From NCBI GenBank assembly GCA_905214865.1, contig CAJMNO010000027.1, positions 1 through 28,192 of the forward strand: 28,192 bases of DNA. The letters run 5' to 3'. Both the position numbers and the translations under genes were made by a program. Below, piece after piece: positions 6,302 through 14,729 of this stretch. This stretch comes from an uncultured bacterium. Its GTDB lineage: Bacteria; Actinomycetota; Coriobacteriia; Coriobacteriales; Atopobiaceae. The notes under the pieces are model-generated. The model was given only the letters and a program-made list of their open reading frames with translations, made no database searches and had not been told where the DNA came from. Positions within the stretch are counted from its first letter, which is position 1; each line of letters starts with the position of its first letter.

Positions 6302-9166
6302 CTACCTTTCACTTGCGGCGTCAGCCCTGACGCCATTGCGGTCGTAGTGCCCGTGCCTGCGCACGATTGCCTTGCGCCCCTCCTCCAGAATGAGGACGGC
6401 GGGCGGGAGCAGCGCCAGGAACAGGTAGTCCTGTGCGGTGAGCGGGCAGGTGTGGAACACGCCCTGGAGGGGCGGGAGCAGCGTGATGAGCACGATGAGC
6501 GCCACCTCGAACAGTATCCCCTTGTCGACCTGCCTGTTGGAGAGCAGGCCCACGGAGAACACCGACGAGACCTCCGTGCGGCAGTTCATGACCTCGCCGA
6601 TCTGCGAGAAGACGATGGCGGCGAGCGCCATGGTGGTGGAGCGCACGTAGACGGGGTCCAGGTCGGCGCCCACGCCGAACATCCTGGCGCCGGGAACCCA
6701 GCCCGCCGCAGCCTGCGCGAAGAAGAACGCGCCGAGCGACGAGAGCGCCCCGAGCAGGCCGTACCACAGGAAGGCCTTGCGCATCACCCGCGCGTTGAGC
6801 AGATTCTCGTTGGGGTCGCGCGGCGGGCGGCTCATGACGTCCGCCTCGGGCGGCTCGGATCCCAGGCCGAGGGCGGGCAGCATGTCGGTGCCCAGGTCGA
6901 TGGTCAGGATCTGCATGGTGGTGAGGGGCAGGGGCACGGCGCCTCCGGAGAGCAGGTACACCGCGGAGGGCACGGCCTCGGGCACGTTGGAGTTGAGGAT
7001 GTAGAGCATGAACTTGCGGATGTTGGCGTAGACCGCGCGCCCCTCCTCCACCGCGCTCACGATGGAGGCGAAGTTGTCGTCGGTGAGGATCATGTCCGCG
7101 GCCTCCTTGGCCACGTCGGTCCCCGTGATGCCCATGGCGACGCCGATGTCTGCCTTCTTGAGCGCGGGCGAGTCGTTGACGCCGTCGCCCGTGACGGCGA
7201 CGACCTCCCCCATCGCCTGGAGGTTCTCGACCACGCGGAGCTTCTGCTCTGGCGCCATGCGGGCGAACACGACCTCGCCCTTGAGCGCGCGGCGCAGCTC
7301 CTCGTCGGAGGTCCGCTCGAGCTCGGGCCCGGAGAACACGCGCGGGTGGCTGCCCCTCACGATGCCGATCTTGCGGGCGATGGAGACGGCGGTCAGGCCG
7401 TAGTCGCCCGTGATCATGACCACGCGGATGCCGGCCCGGCGGCACTCCTCCACCGCCGCGGCGACCTCGGGCCTCGGGGGGTCCTGCATGACCTCGAGCC
7501 CCACGAAGGTGAGGTCTCGCTCGATCGTCTGCGGGTCGTACTCGCTCACGGAGGCGGGCACGCCCTCCTCGTCGCGGTGGATCGGGCGGTAGGCGAGCGC
7601 GAGCACGCGCAGGCCGTCCTCGGCGTAGCCGTCGTTGGCGTTCATGATGCGGCTGCGGAGCGAGTCGCTCATGGGGACGACCTCGCCGTTCACGCGCACC
7701 TTGGTGGAGAGGCGCACGACCTCGTTGGGTGCGCCCTTCACGAAGGCCACCCGGGTGGCGCCGTCGAGCGGGCGCTCGAGCTGGTGGATGGTGGACATGC
7801 GCTTGCGACGGCTCTCGAAGGGCAGCTCGCGGACGCGGGGGATGCGGCGCTGCTCCTCCTGCAGGTCGAGGCCGCCCTTCTGGGCGGAGACCAGCAGGCA
7901 GGCCTCGGTGGGGTCGCCCTGCACGGTGTAGCGGCCGCCCTCCTTCTCCGGCGCGATCAGGCGCGCGTTGGAGCACAGGGCGGAGCCCGTGAGGAGGATG
8001 CGGAGGTCATCGTCGTCGGCGGCCTGGTAGCTGCGCCCGTCGGCGCGAATCTCTCCCTTGGGGGCGTAGCCCACCCCCGTGACCTCGTACTCCCTTGCGG
8101 GGGTCCACAGGTGGTTGACGGTCATCTCGTTCTGCGTGAGGGTGCCCGTCTTGTCGGTGCAGATGACGCTCGTGGAGCCCAACGCCTCGACGGAGGAGAG
8201 CGACTTCACCAGCGCGTTGCGCTTGCTCATGCGCTGCACGGCCATGGCGAGCGACAGCGTGACGGTGGGCAGCAGCCCCTCGGGAATGAATGCGACGACC
8301 ATGCCGAGGGCGAAGATGAACGACGCCGCCAGGCCGTTGTGCACGAAGGCGACGTCCAGCGCGAAGAACGCGACGCCCATGCACAACGCGAACACCGTGA
8401 TCTGCTTGGTGAGGTGGTCGAGCTGCCTCTGGAGCGGGCTCTCCTTCTCCTCCATGTTCTGGGTCAGGCTGGCGATCTTGCCGAACTCGGTGGACATGCC
8501 GATGTTGGTGACCACCACGCGACCGTTGCCCTCGGACACCGAGGTGCCCTCGAACACCAGGTTGGGGGTCTCCGCGTGGGTCAGGCCCTCCTCCAGCACG
8601 GCGTCGGAGGTCTTGCGCACGGGGTTGGACTCGCCCGTGAGCGTGGACTGGTCCACCTGCAGGCCATTGGCACGGACCACGCGGCCGTCAGCCGAGACCT
8701 TGTCGCCCTCCTCGAGCAGCATCACGTCGCCGGGGACCAGGTCCTCGACCAGGATCTTTTGCTCGCTCCCGTCGCGGATGACGCTGACGTACGAGGGGAG
8801 CATCTTCTTAAGCGCCTCGGTCGCCTTGTCGGCCTGGTGCTCCTGCCAGTAGCTGAAGCAGCCGTTGATGACGTTGACGAGCCACACGGCCACGCCCAGC
8901 TCGGGCATCCCCGCCGCGAAGGCGATGATGCCGGCGACCCACAGCAGGATCGCCATGAGGTGCGTGAAGTTCGACAGGAACACCAGCACCTGCGACTTCT
9001 TCTTCGCGGACTGGATGACGTTCTTTCCGTAGCGCCCCTGACGCGCGGACGCCTCGCCGGCGGTGAGGCCCGCCTGTGCCGTCCCCATCGCCGAGAAGAC
9101 CTTATCGGGCGTCAGCCGGGCTATCCCCTCGATTGGCGAGGACGTCGCCCCTTCTGAGGCTTCCAA
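6302..9166 (-). CDS. P-type cation ATPase, type IIC (Na+/K+-ATPase-like)
   Basis: A 954-residue P-type ATPase. It has the dephosphorylation motif TGES (177-180), the phosphorylation site CTDKTGTLTQNEMTV (Asp338), KGAP near 478, TGDYGLTA near 586 and GDGVNDSPALKKADIGVAMG near 661. The transport-site motifs match animal Na+/K+-ATPase rather than SERCA-type pumps: PEGLLPTVT in helix 4 (Glu296), NSNVPE in helix 5 (725-730) and IDLGTDMLPAL in helix 6 (Asp757, Asp761). A cation-ATPase N-domain and a C-terminal four-helix domain are present, giving ten helices. Translation starts at a TTG with AAAGGAGGG 6 bases upstream. It heads a unit with two RCK proteins, and kdpDE lies upstream. Na+ export and/or K+ import is inferred; a Ca2+ pump role is the main alternative. 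Confidence 0.9.
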   Translation of the reverse strand: MEASEGATSSPIEGIARLTPDKVFSAMGTAQAGLTAGEASARQGRYGKNVIQSAKKKSQVLVFLSNFTHLMAILLWVAGIIAFAAGMPELGVAVWLVNVINGCFSYWQEHQADKATEALKKMLPSYVSVIRDGSEQKILVEDLVPGDVMLLEEGDKVSADGRVVRANGLQVDQSTLTGESNPVRKTSDAVLEEGLTHAETPNLVFEGTSVSEGNGRVVVTNIGMSTEFGKIASLTQNMEEKESPLQRQLDHLTKQITVFALCMGVAFFALDVAFVHNGLAASFIFALGMVVAFIPEGLLPTVTLSLAMAVQRMSKRNALVKSLSSVEALGSTSVICTDKTGTLTQNEMTVNHLWTPAREYEVTGVGYAPKGEIRADGRSYQAADDDDLRILLTGSALCSNARLIAPEKEGGRYTVQGDPTEACLLVSAQKGGLDLQEEQRRIPRVRELPFESRRKRMSTIHQLERPLDGATRVAFVKGAPNEVVRLSTKVRVNGEVVPMSDSLRSRIMNANDGYAEDGLRVLALAYRPIHRDEEGVPASVSEYDPQTIERDLTFVGLEVMQDPPRPEVAAAVEECRRAGIRVVMITGDYGLTAVSIARKIGIVRGSHPRVFSGPELERTSDEELRRALKGEVVFARMAPEQKLRVVENLQAMGEVVAVTGDGVNDSPALKKADIGVAMGITGTDVAKEAADMILTDDNFASIVSAVEEGRAVYANIRKFMLYILNSNVPEAVPSAVYLLSGGAVPLPLTTMQILTIDLGTDMLPALGLGSEPPEADVMSRPPRDPNENLLNARVMRKAFLWYGLLGALSSLGAFFFAQAAAGWVPGARMFGVGADLDPVYVRSTTMALAAIVFSQIGEVMNCRTEVSSVFSVGLLSNRQVDKGILFEVALIVLITLLPPLQGVFHTCPLTAQDYLFLALLPPAVLILEEGRKAIVRRHGHYDRNGVRADAASER

Positions 9167-9590
9167 CGAAGGCCCTCCTTTCGTCTATCGCCGCCCCACC
9201 GTTGCGGTTGGGTGGCGCCCACTGGCGGCAGCCACCGCCTTTCGAAGGAAAGGCTACCCGCTTTCAAACCGTTCGAACGCGACGGCACGGGGGTGGCACG
9301 ATTTGGCATACGCCCAGCATAAGAGGGTCATTAGTGCGGAATAAGGATGGCATAAAAGTCGCAGGTGAGGGGGGTTGGGTGACATTTGTGTGGTCCTTCG
9401 TACGGCGCCCGCGGCTCACCGTCGCCGCCGCGATGGGGGCTGGCCGGGGGGAGGACGTTGGGCCGGGGCTTGCGCGCCGCCGCGGCAGGACCCCGGGCCG
9501 GGGCACGCGGTCAGACACGAGCCGCGCGGCACCCCACCTGGGGGAGGCGGCACATTGGCACCCGGCGGGACGGGTGCGGGGAGGCGGGGG
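9167..9590 (-). other. intergenic region between kdpE and the ATPase gene
   Basis: No gene is supported in these 424 bases. The kdpE-proximal end holds a hairpin (9558-9577). A relatively AT-rich patch at about 9300-9360 could hold the promoter of the ATPase-RCK unit. A weak pair on the minus strand is TTATTC (9344-9339) and TTATGC (9322-9317) with a 16-base spacer, which I would not call alone. The remainder is G+C-rich and shows nothing I can interpret. Confidence 0.35.
9558..9577 (-). terminator. hairpin after kdpE
   Basis: GCACCCG and CGGGTGC pair perfectly around a 6-base loop, beginning 13 bases after the kdpE stop. No T run follows, so this is only a candidate terminator. Confidence 0.38.
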
Positions 9591-10364
9591 TCAGCCCCTC
9601 TCCCCCACCTCGAGCATGCGGTAGCCCACGCCCACGTGGGTCTGGATGTAGCGGGGGTGGGCGGTGTCGGCCTCGATCTTCTTGCGGAGCGACCCCATGG
9701 TCACGCGGAGCGACGCGAGCTCGGCGCCGGACTGGTCGCCCCACACCTCGCGGAGGATCAGCTGGTGGGTGAGCACCTTGCCGACGTTGTGGGAGAGCAA
9801 GCACAGCAGGCGGTACTCCGTGGGGGTGAGGTGGACCTCGCTCCCGGCGAGCGTGACCACGCCCGCGTCGTAGTCGATGCGCAGGTCGCCGTCCTCGAAG
9901 CGCGACCGCGCCGGCGCCTGGCGAGGGGACGAGACCGCTTCGCCGAGGTAGCTCAGGTGGCGGAGCGTCGCCCTTACGCGCGCGAGGAGCTCACCGACCG
10001 AGAAGGGCTTGGTGACGTAGTCGTCCGCACCTGCGTCCAGCGCCGCGATCTTGTCCGAGTCCTCGGAGCGGGCGCTCACCACGATGATGGGGGTCTTGGA
10101 CCAGCCACGTATGGCGCGGACGACCTCGACGCCGTCCATGTCGGGGAGGCCGAGGTCCAGGAGCACGACGTCCGGGGAGTTGGTCGCTGCGCTGGCGATG
10201 GCCTCGCGGCCGGTGGAGGCGCAGAGGTGCCGGTACCCGTTGGCGTCGAGCGCGGTCGACACCAGATTGCGGACCTCGGGGTCGTCCTCCACGACCAGCA
10301 GGGTGGGCGGGGCGGCAGGCGCGGGGGCGGCGCCCCTCTCCCCCAGGCTATCCCCTTGGCTCAT
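9591..10364 (-). CDS. kdpE: KdpE-like response regulator (OmpR family)
   Basis: A 257-residue two-component regulator. The receiver domain spans about 21-135, with the acidic pair EDD (26-28), phosphoacceptor Asp70 in VVLLDLGLPDMDG and Lys119 in YVTKPFS. The C-terminal winged-helix DNA-binding domain contains HLTPTEYRLLCLLSHNVGKV and HVGVGYRML. It gives best overall agreement with KdpE, which turns on potassium transport genes under K+ limitation. The ATG at 10364 is chosen because GGGAGG lies 8 bases upstream; a GTG at 10373 would overlap that site. It overlaps the end of the kinase gene by 17 bases, so the two are translationally linked. Confidence 0.88.
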   Translation of the reverse strand: MSQGDSLGERGAAPAPAAPPTLLVVEDDPEVRNLVSTALDANGYRHLCASTGREAIASAATNSPDVVLLDLGLPDMDGVEVVRAIRGWSKTPIIVVSARSEDSDKIAALDAGADDYVTKPFSVGELLARVRATLRHLSYLGEAVSSPRQAPARSRFEDGDLRIDYDAGVVTLAGSEVHLTPTEYRLLCLLSHNVGKVLTHQLILREVWGDQSGAELASLRVTMGSLRKKIEADTAHPRYIQTHVGVGYRMLEVGERG

Positions 10365-12132
10365 CGTCGCCACCTCCCGGAAGCTCGCACGCGGGGAGGC
10401 GGAACCAGAACGCGCTGCCGTGCGGCTGGCGCGCGCCGACGCCGATGGTCCCCCCGTGCGCCGTCACGATCGACCTGCAGAGCGAGAGCCCGAGGCCGAA
10501 GCCCCTCCCGACGTCGGCACGCTCGCGACCGACAGTATAGAACGAGTCGAACACGCGCTCGCGGTCGGCGGCGGGGATGCCGGGCCCGTCGTCGCACACG
10601 GTCGTGACCACGGAGTCCCCCTCGCGGTGCAGGGAGATGACGATCGAGGAGCCGTCGGGCGTGTGCTTGACGGCATTGTTCACCAGGTTGACCACCACCT
10701 GCACCATGAGGCTGGCATCCACCCTTACGAGGCACACGCCGCGGGACGGCTCCACCGTGAGCCGATGGCGGGAGACGCGCGGGTCGACGTGACGCAGGGC
10801 CTCCTCAACGACGTCGTCCATGAGCTCGAGGCCGAAGTTTGGGCGAACGCCGCCGCTCTGGAGCCGCGTGATGGCGAGGAGGTTCTGGACGGTCGCGACC
10901 AGCCACGTGGCGTCGTCGCGAATCCCCCTCAGCAGGCGGTCGCGCTCGCTGGGAGCGAGCCGGTCGCCGCTCGAGAGGAGCACGTCGGCGCTGCCGCTGA
11001 TCGAGGTGAGCGGGGTGCGGATGTCGTGCGAGATCCCTCGCAGGAGGTCCGCGCGCAGCTGCTCGTTGCGGGCACGCAGCTCGGCGCGTTGGCGCTCGCG
11101 GGTGGCCCGCTCACGGCCGAGCGCGAGGCCCGTCTCGCCTAGGACCGCCATGGCGACGTCGCGCTGGCCGGGGGTGAGGTCGTGGTCGCCGACCACGATG
11201 CCCATGACGCCGTCGGGGTGGTGGGGATTGCCGACGGGGGCGTACAGGCCGGACGCGGCCGCGAAGCCGTCCGTGCCCCTGCCGGCGGGGACGCCGTTCT
11301 CCAGCGCGCGCATGGCGACGGGGAGCTCGAGGGGGACGTCTGGCGGGAGGCTCGCCTGGGTCGGGTGCGCTGGGGCAGGGACCGGAGTCCGTGGCGCGAC
11401 CGCGGTGGAATGGGCGCCTCCCGAACCCATGCGGTCGCCGTCACGGCCGGATGACCCGGGCGTCTCCCCCGCCGTCTCCTCGCCCTCGGCCGGGCTGAAA
11501 AAGCGAACCGGAGTTAGGCCCGCGTCGGTCGCCTCGTACCACACGACACCCCGGCCGAGCAGCGCCGCGAGCTGCCTGCCGGCGGCATCCACGATCTGGT
11601 CCGCGGAGGCGCAGTCCTGGAGCAGGTGGTCGGTCTGGAGGAGGAACGCCATGAGGCGGGAGTTCTCCTGGGCCAGGTGCGCGTGATGGCGCAGGCTCAT
11701 GGCGGGGGTGCTCGAGAGCAGGGCGACGATGCCCATGACCGCGAACGCGCCGGGGTACTGCGGGCCCCACGCGTGGAGGGAGAGGCGGGGGTCGATGAAG
11801 AAGTAGTTGAAGAGCAGGACCGAGGCAGCGGTCGCGATGACGCAGTGGAGGCGGCGCGTGGTGACCAGGGCGACCACCTGGACGGAGAGCACGTAGATGA
11901 TAACGATGGGAGCATCGCCCATGCCGAGGGAGTCGAACCAGAAGCCGAGGAGGGTCGCTGCGAGGAGGGAGGCAAGGGTGAGCGCAGCCTCGATCGCGGT
12001 GCGGCGTGCGGTGGGGACCTCGGGCCAGGCGGCGAGGATGGAGAACGCGCGGACGGAGAGGGAGGGGCGCTCGCTCCCGCTCGACGAAGGTGCGCCCGGC
12101 TTGCCGCGTTCCCCACTGACGTTGGCGTCCAT
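10348..12132 (-). CDS. kdpD: KdpD-like sensor histidine kinase lacking the N-terminal KdpD domain
   Basis: A 594-residue membrane histidine kinase. Residues about 45-145 form the DUF4118 four-helix region of KdpD (APIVIIYVLSVQVVALV, SVLLFNYFFIDPRLSL). A GAF-like region at about 165-335 is interrupted by a Ser/Gly/Pro-rich insertion near 215-265. The dimerisation domain has RGISHDIRTPLTSISGSADV (His369), and the ATPase domain has NLVNNAVKHTPDG, DDGPGIPAADRERVFDSF and GRGFGLGLSLCRSI. Typical KdpD is about 850-900 residues with an N-terminal Walker-type KdpD domain and a USP domain; both are absent. It probably still senses K+ or ionic strength through the membrane part and phosphorylates KdpE. 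Which genes it controls here is inferred from the adjacent ATPase-RCK unit. Confidence 0.86.
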   Translation of the reverse strand: MDANVSGERGKPGAPSSSGSERPSLSVRAFSILAAWPEVPTARRTAIEAALTLASLLAATLLGFWFDSLGMGDAPIVIIYVLSVQVVALVTTRRLHCVIATAASVLLFNYFFIDPRLSLHAWGPQYPGAFAVMGIVALLSSTPAMSLRHHAHLAQENSRLMAFLLQTDHLLQDCASADQIVDAAGRQLAALLGRGVVWYEATDAGLTPVRFFSPAEGEETAGETPGSSGRDGDRMGSGGAHSTAVAPRTPVPAPAHPTQASLPPDVPLELPVAMRALENGVPAGRGTDGFAAASGLYAPVGNPHHPDGVMGIVVGDHDLTPGQRDVAMAVLGETGLALGRERATRERQRAELRARNEQLRADLLRGISHDIRTPLTSISGSADVLLSSGDRLAPSERDRLLRGIRDDATWLVATVQNLLAITRLQSGGVRPNFGLELMDDVVEEALRHVDPRVSRHRLTVEPSRGVCLVRVDASLMVQVVVNLVNNAVKHTPDGSSIVISLHREGDSVVTTVCDDGPGIPAADRERVFDSFYTVGRERADVGRGFGLGLSLCRSIVTAHGGTIGVGARQPHGSAFWFRLPACELPGGGDDEPRG

Positions 12133-12343
12133 GTCCCCACCCCATCGCAGGCCCTGGCGCGGGCGGCCGAGGAGGGGCCACCGGTCATGCCGCGCCTCTC
12201 GCCGCGCCGTATCGCGGCCTCACTTTCAGTGGCACATGATACCCCCTGCCGCCTTGGGAGTGGGAGCGGGAGGGATGGCACGGCAGAGATGCGGGCGCGG
12301 GGGCGCCTGGCGGGGGCCGGATTCGGGCGGCGGGGACTTGGGT

Positions 12344-12491
12344 GCTGAGGAATGTCGAGTATTGGCAATCCGGGGCTGTCAACCGCTGAGGAATGTCGAG
12401 TATTGTCAATCGCAGGCGCCAATCACTGCCAAAGCTCGCATTTCCTCAGCAGAATTGGCCTTCAGATTGCCATTACTCGCATTTCCTCAGC
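12344..12491. repeat. intergenic 27-bp repeat cluster 1 (four units, two forward then two reverse)
   Basis: Four ungapped copies of a 27-bp unit lie in the 438-base gap between the hydrolase gene and kdpD. Forward units are 12344-12370 and 12385-12411; reverse units are 12424-12450 and 12465-12491. Each unit reads approximately GCTGAGGAA, three variable bases, then CGAGTATTGGCAATC. Start-to-start distance is 41 bp in both pairs. The forward and reverse sets can pair to form a long hairpin. The rest of this gap (12133-12343 and 12492-12570) holds no gene I can support. The kdpD promoter must lie in it but has no clear hexamers. Confidence 0.85.
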
Positions 12492-12570
12492 ACCCCGTCC
12501 GCTTGGGGGACTTGATTCGACTCGCGCGCACTGGGGAGCGGCGGCTTGGCGCCCCACGGGACTTGGGCCC

Positions 12571-14496
12571 CTACTCCCCCACGTAGCGGAGGATGTAGTT
12601 CCACGGGAAGTCGTAGACCTCCTGGCGCTCGATCTCGTGCCCGGTCTGGTCGCCCGACTTGCCGGTGATGCCGCCGTCCTCGCTCTCGCGGGCCGCGACC
12701 ATCATGCCCTCGCCGATGTAGATGCCGGTGTGGTGTGTGGAGTTGAGGAGGATGTCTCCCCTGAGCAGGCCAAACTGGTCGTGGGACACCTTGACCACCT
12801 TGAAGCCGCGCAGGTTGCCCACCATGTTGCCGGTGTAGGAGGCGCCTCCCGTGGAGATGCCGGCGGCGCGCAGGGCCGAGATCACGAGGCTGGAGCAGTC
12901 GTAGTTGGGCCCCCAGCGGTCGTACTGGTCGTAGCCGTGGCTGTTGTCGTCTGCCTTGTCGAGCGCCCAGTTGACGTAGGAGTCGACGCGGCGGGTGCGG
13001 GCGTTGGAGTACTCGGTGAGCCTGCCGTCGTTGTCGGACGTGTACCAGCGGTTGTTGCAGTGGAGCTGGCGGTCGCGCGCGACGTAGCCCACGCCCAGGT
13101 AGGTGTAGTGGGCCCAGCCGTCCGTGGAGTAGCCCTCCCGGGCGTAGGAGTAGCCGGCGGGGTCGCGGTAGAGGTAGTAGCGCTGCAGGCCGGAGCCGTA
13201 GTCGTCGACGATCCAGCCCGTGCGCATCTCGACCTCGCCGTTGGAGTGGGCGAGGGCAATCCTGCCGTCGCCCAGGTTGGTGACTCCGTCGAGGACGGCC
13301 CCGCTCGACGTGGCGTAGGCGTAGTAGCCGGCGCCCTCGTCGGGCGTGACCAGGCGGGACTTGACGATGGTCGCGTCGGAGCCGACCCAGTAGCGGCTGA
13401 GGGAGCCCCACGAGCGGCAGACCAGCCAGAAGCCCTGGATGGCGTTGGCGGAGTGCGTGCTGGCGTACCAGCCGATGCCCTCGGACTTCCAGCCGGCGCG
13501 GGCGAGCGCCTGGTCCTCGTAGTGGTTCTGGGTGAAGTTGTGGGCGCCGGCCTTGGCGTTGGGGTTGTACTGGCGGTAGACGGGCAGGGCATCGCTCGCG
13601 TCCGAGTACCAGCCGATGCCCTCGTAGCGCCAGCCGAGCGAGGTGAGCCAGTCCCTCTCCCCCGCGCTGGTGGTGTAGTGGTGATCCCCCGCGTTGGGGT
13701 TGTAGAGCCGGTAGACGGGGGTGCCGGAGCTGGCGGGCGCGACCCAGCCGATGCCCTCCCAGCGCCAGCCGGCCTCGGCGACGTGCTTGGCCTCGCCGAG
13801 GCTTGCGGTGTAGAAGTGCTCGCCCGTGTTGGGGTTGTAGAGGCGGTACATGTTCTGGACCGCGGGGGCGGGGGTTGCGGCGGAGTCGGGGGTCGTGGGG
13901 TCGTCCGCGCGGGGCGCGGGGTCTGGGGTGGGGGCGACGGTGGCGCCCGTTGCCGGCGTGGGGTCGGTGGGCGTCGTGGCGGGGTCCGTGGGGGCCGCGG
14001 CGGGGTCGGCGGGCGCCGTGGCGGTGTTCGTGGGGGCCGCGGCGGGGTCGGCGGCGGGCGTGGTGGCGCCGGGGGCAGCAGGCGTCACCGGGTCCGAGGT
14101 CGACGGGGCGGCGGGCTCGGTGGAGCTCGCGGCGGAGTCCGTGGGAGTCGCCGGGTCCGGGTCGGATGTCGCCGCGTCCGGGCTCGTGGCGGAGGCATCA
14201 CCCGTGGAGGTCGCCGGGGCCTTGGCGGCGGGGGCCGGGGACTGGTCGGAGCCAGCGGATGGGGTGTCGGCGCTGGTGGCGGCGTCCCTCTCCCCTGCCG
14301 GCTGGTCGGAGGTTGACGCCTGGGCGGGGGTTGCCGTCGCCTGGGTCTGGGCTACCGTTGCGTCCTGCGCTGGGGCAGCAGTCGTGGCCTTGGGGGCGTC
14401 CTCCGCGAGCGCGAGCTGCGGCGATGCGACCGCCACGAATGAGAATGCGAGTCCGGCACTGATAGCGGCGCACCTGTGGCCGAGCTTTCCCGACAT
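12571..14496 (-). CDS. secreted peptidoglycan amidohydrolase (Amidase_5/NlpC-P60-like) with DUF5648 repeats
   Basis: A 641-residue exported cell-wall enzyme. The signal peptide is residues 1-31 (hydrophobic core AISAGLAFSFVAVA, cleavage after LALA). A linker of about 185 residues rich in Ala, Pro, Thr, Asp and Ser follows. DUF5648-type repeats run from 216 to about 335, each with YRLYNPN, H-Y-T and GW-EGIGW. Then comes an aromatic region, possibly carbohydrate binding. The C-terminal hydrolase has YDCSSLVISALRAAGIS with likely catalytic Cys534, and HHTGIYIGEG with His588/589. The family cuts peptide cross-bridges in peptidoglycan. The ATG at 14496 has AGGAGGG upstream. No LPXTG or membrane anchor is seen, so attachment is probably through the repeat modules. 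Substrate bond is unknown. Confidence 0.87.
   Translation of the reverse strand: MSGKLGHRCAAISAGLAFSFVAVASPQLALAEDAPKATTAAPAQDATVAQTQATATPAQASTSDQPAGERDAATSADTPSAGSDQSPAPAAKAPATSTGDASATSPDAATSDPDPATPTDSAASSTEPAAPSTSDPVTPAAPGATTPAADPAAAPTNTATAPADPAAAPTDPATTPTDPTPATGATVAPTPDPAPRADDPTTPDSAATPAPAVQNMYRLYNPNTGEHFYTASLGEAKHVAEAGWRWEGIGWVAPASSGTPVYRLYNPNAGDHHYTTSAGERDWLTSLGWRYEGIGWYSDASDALPVYRQYNPNAKAGAHNFTQNHYEDQALARAGWKSEGIGWYASTHSANAIQGFWLVCRSWGSLSRYWVGSDATIVKSRLVTPDEGAGYYAYATSSGAVLDGVTNLGDGRIALAHSNGEVEMRTGWIVDDYGSGLQRYYLYRDPAGYSYAREGYSTDGWAHYTYLGVGYVARDRQLHCNNRWYTSDNDGRLTEYSNARTRRVDSYVNWALDKADDNSHGYDQYDRWGPNYDCSSLVISALRAAGISTGGASYTGNMVGNLRGFKVVKVSHDQFGLLRGDILLNSTHHTGIYIGEGMMVAARESEDGGITGKSGDQTGHEIERQEVYDFPWNYILRYVGE
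13940..14160 (-). repeat. degenerate short tandem repeats encoding the Ala/Pro/Thr linker
   Basis: Within the hydrolase gene, near-identical DNA blocks around 13960-14060 encode repeated units such as PADPAAAPTDPATTPTDP. The pattern is imperfect with period multiples of three, so unit gain or loss would keep the reading frame and change linker length. Confidence 0.6.
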
Positions 14497-14567
14497 GTGA
14501 GTACCCTCCTGAATGCTAACCAAGAAACGTTCACATGGTAGTGGTTCGCTCGTGGGCGCGGCGGGAA

Positions 14568-14586
14568 CGTGCCAGGTTTTGGCACG
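14568..14586. promoter_or_regulatory. inverted repeat between divergent hydrolase and HAD genes
   Basis: CGTGCCA and TGGCACG form a perfect 7-bp inverted repeat with 5 bases between. It lies 72 bases upstream of the hydrolase start and 143 bases upstream of the HAD start. It could be an operator; no factor is known. Confidence 0.3.
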
Positions 14587-14729
14587 AGTTGTTCACAGGG
14601 TGTCCCACGGGGGTCGTCGGGTGACCGGGCGGAGGCTGGAGGTGACACGTCGGCGGAGCCTCGGGGAAGCGTTGCGCGGCACGGACGTCCACGCTACGCT
14701 CGACGCAGTCTGCGAGCGAGGGGGAGCGC

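Noticed and set aside
4724..9157. A 1477-codon plus-strand open frame opposite the RCK and ATPase genes.
   Set aside because: Pure shadow of three confident genes. The composition (repeated HDD, GDDDV, LEHAL) is what reverse-complement high-GC codons give.
12344..12491. A CRISPR array.
   Set aside because: Units change orientation, spacing is not spacer-like, units are diverged and no cas gene is present.
12352..14316. A 654-codon plus-strand frame with Gly/Val-rich repeats opposite the hydrolase.
   Set aside because: Antisense of the Ala/Pro/Thr linker and repeat modules; no ribosome site or protein-like start.
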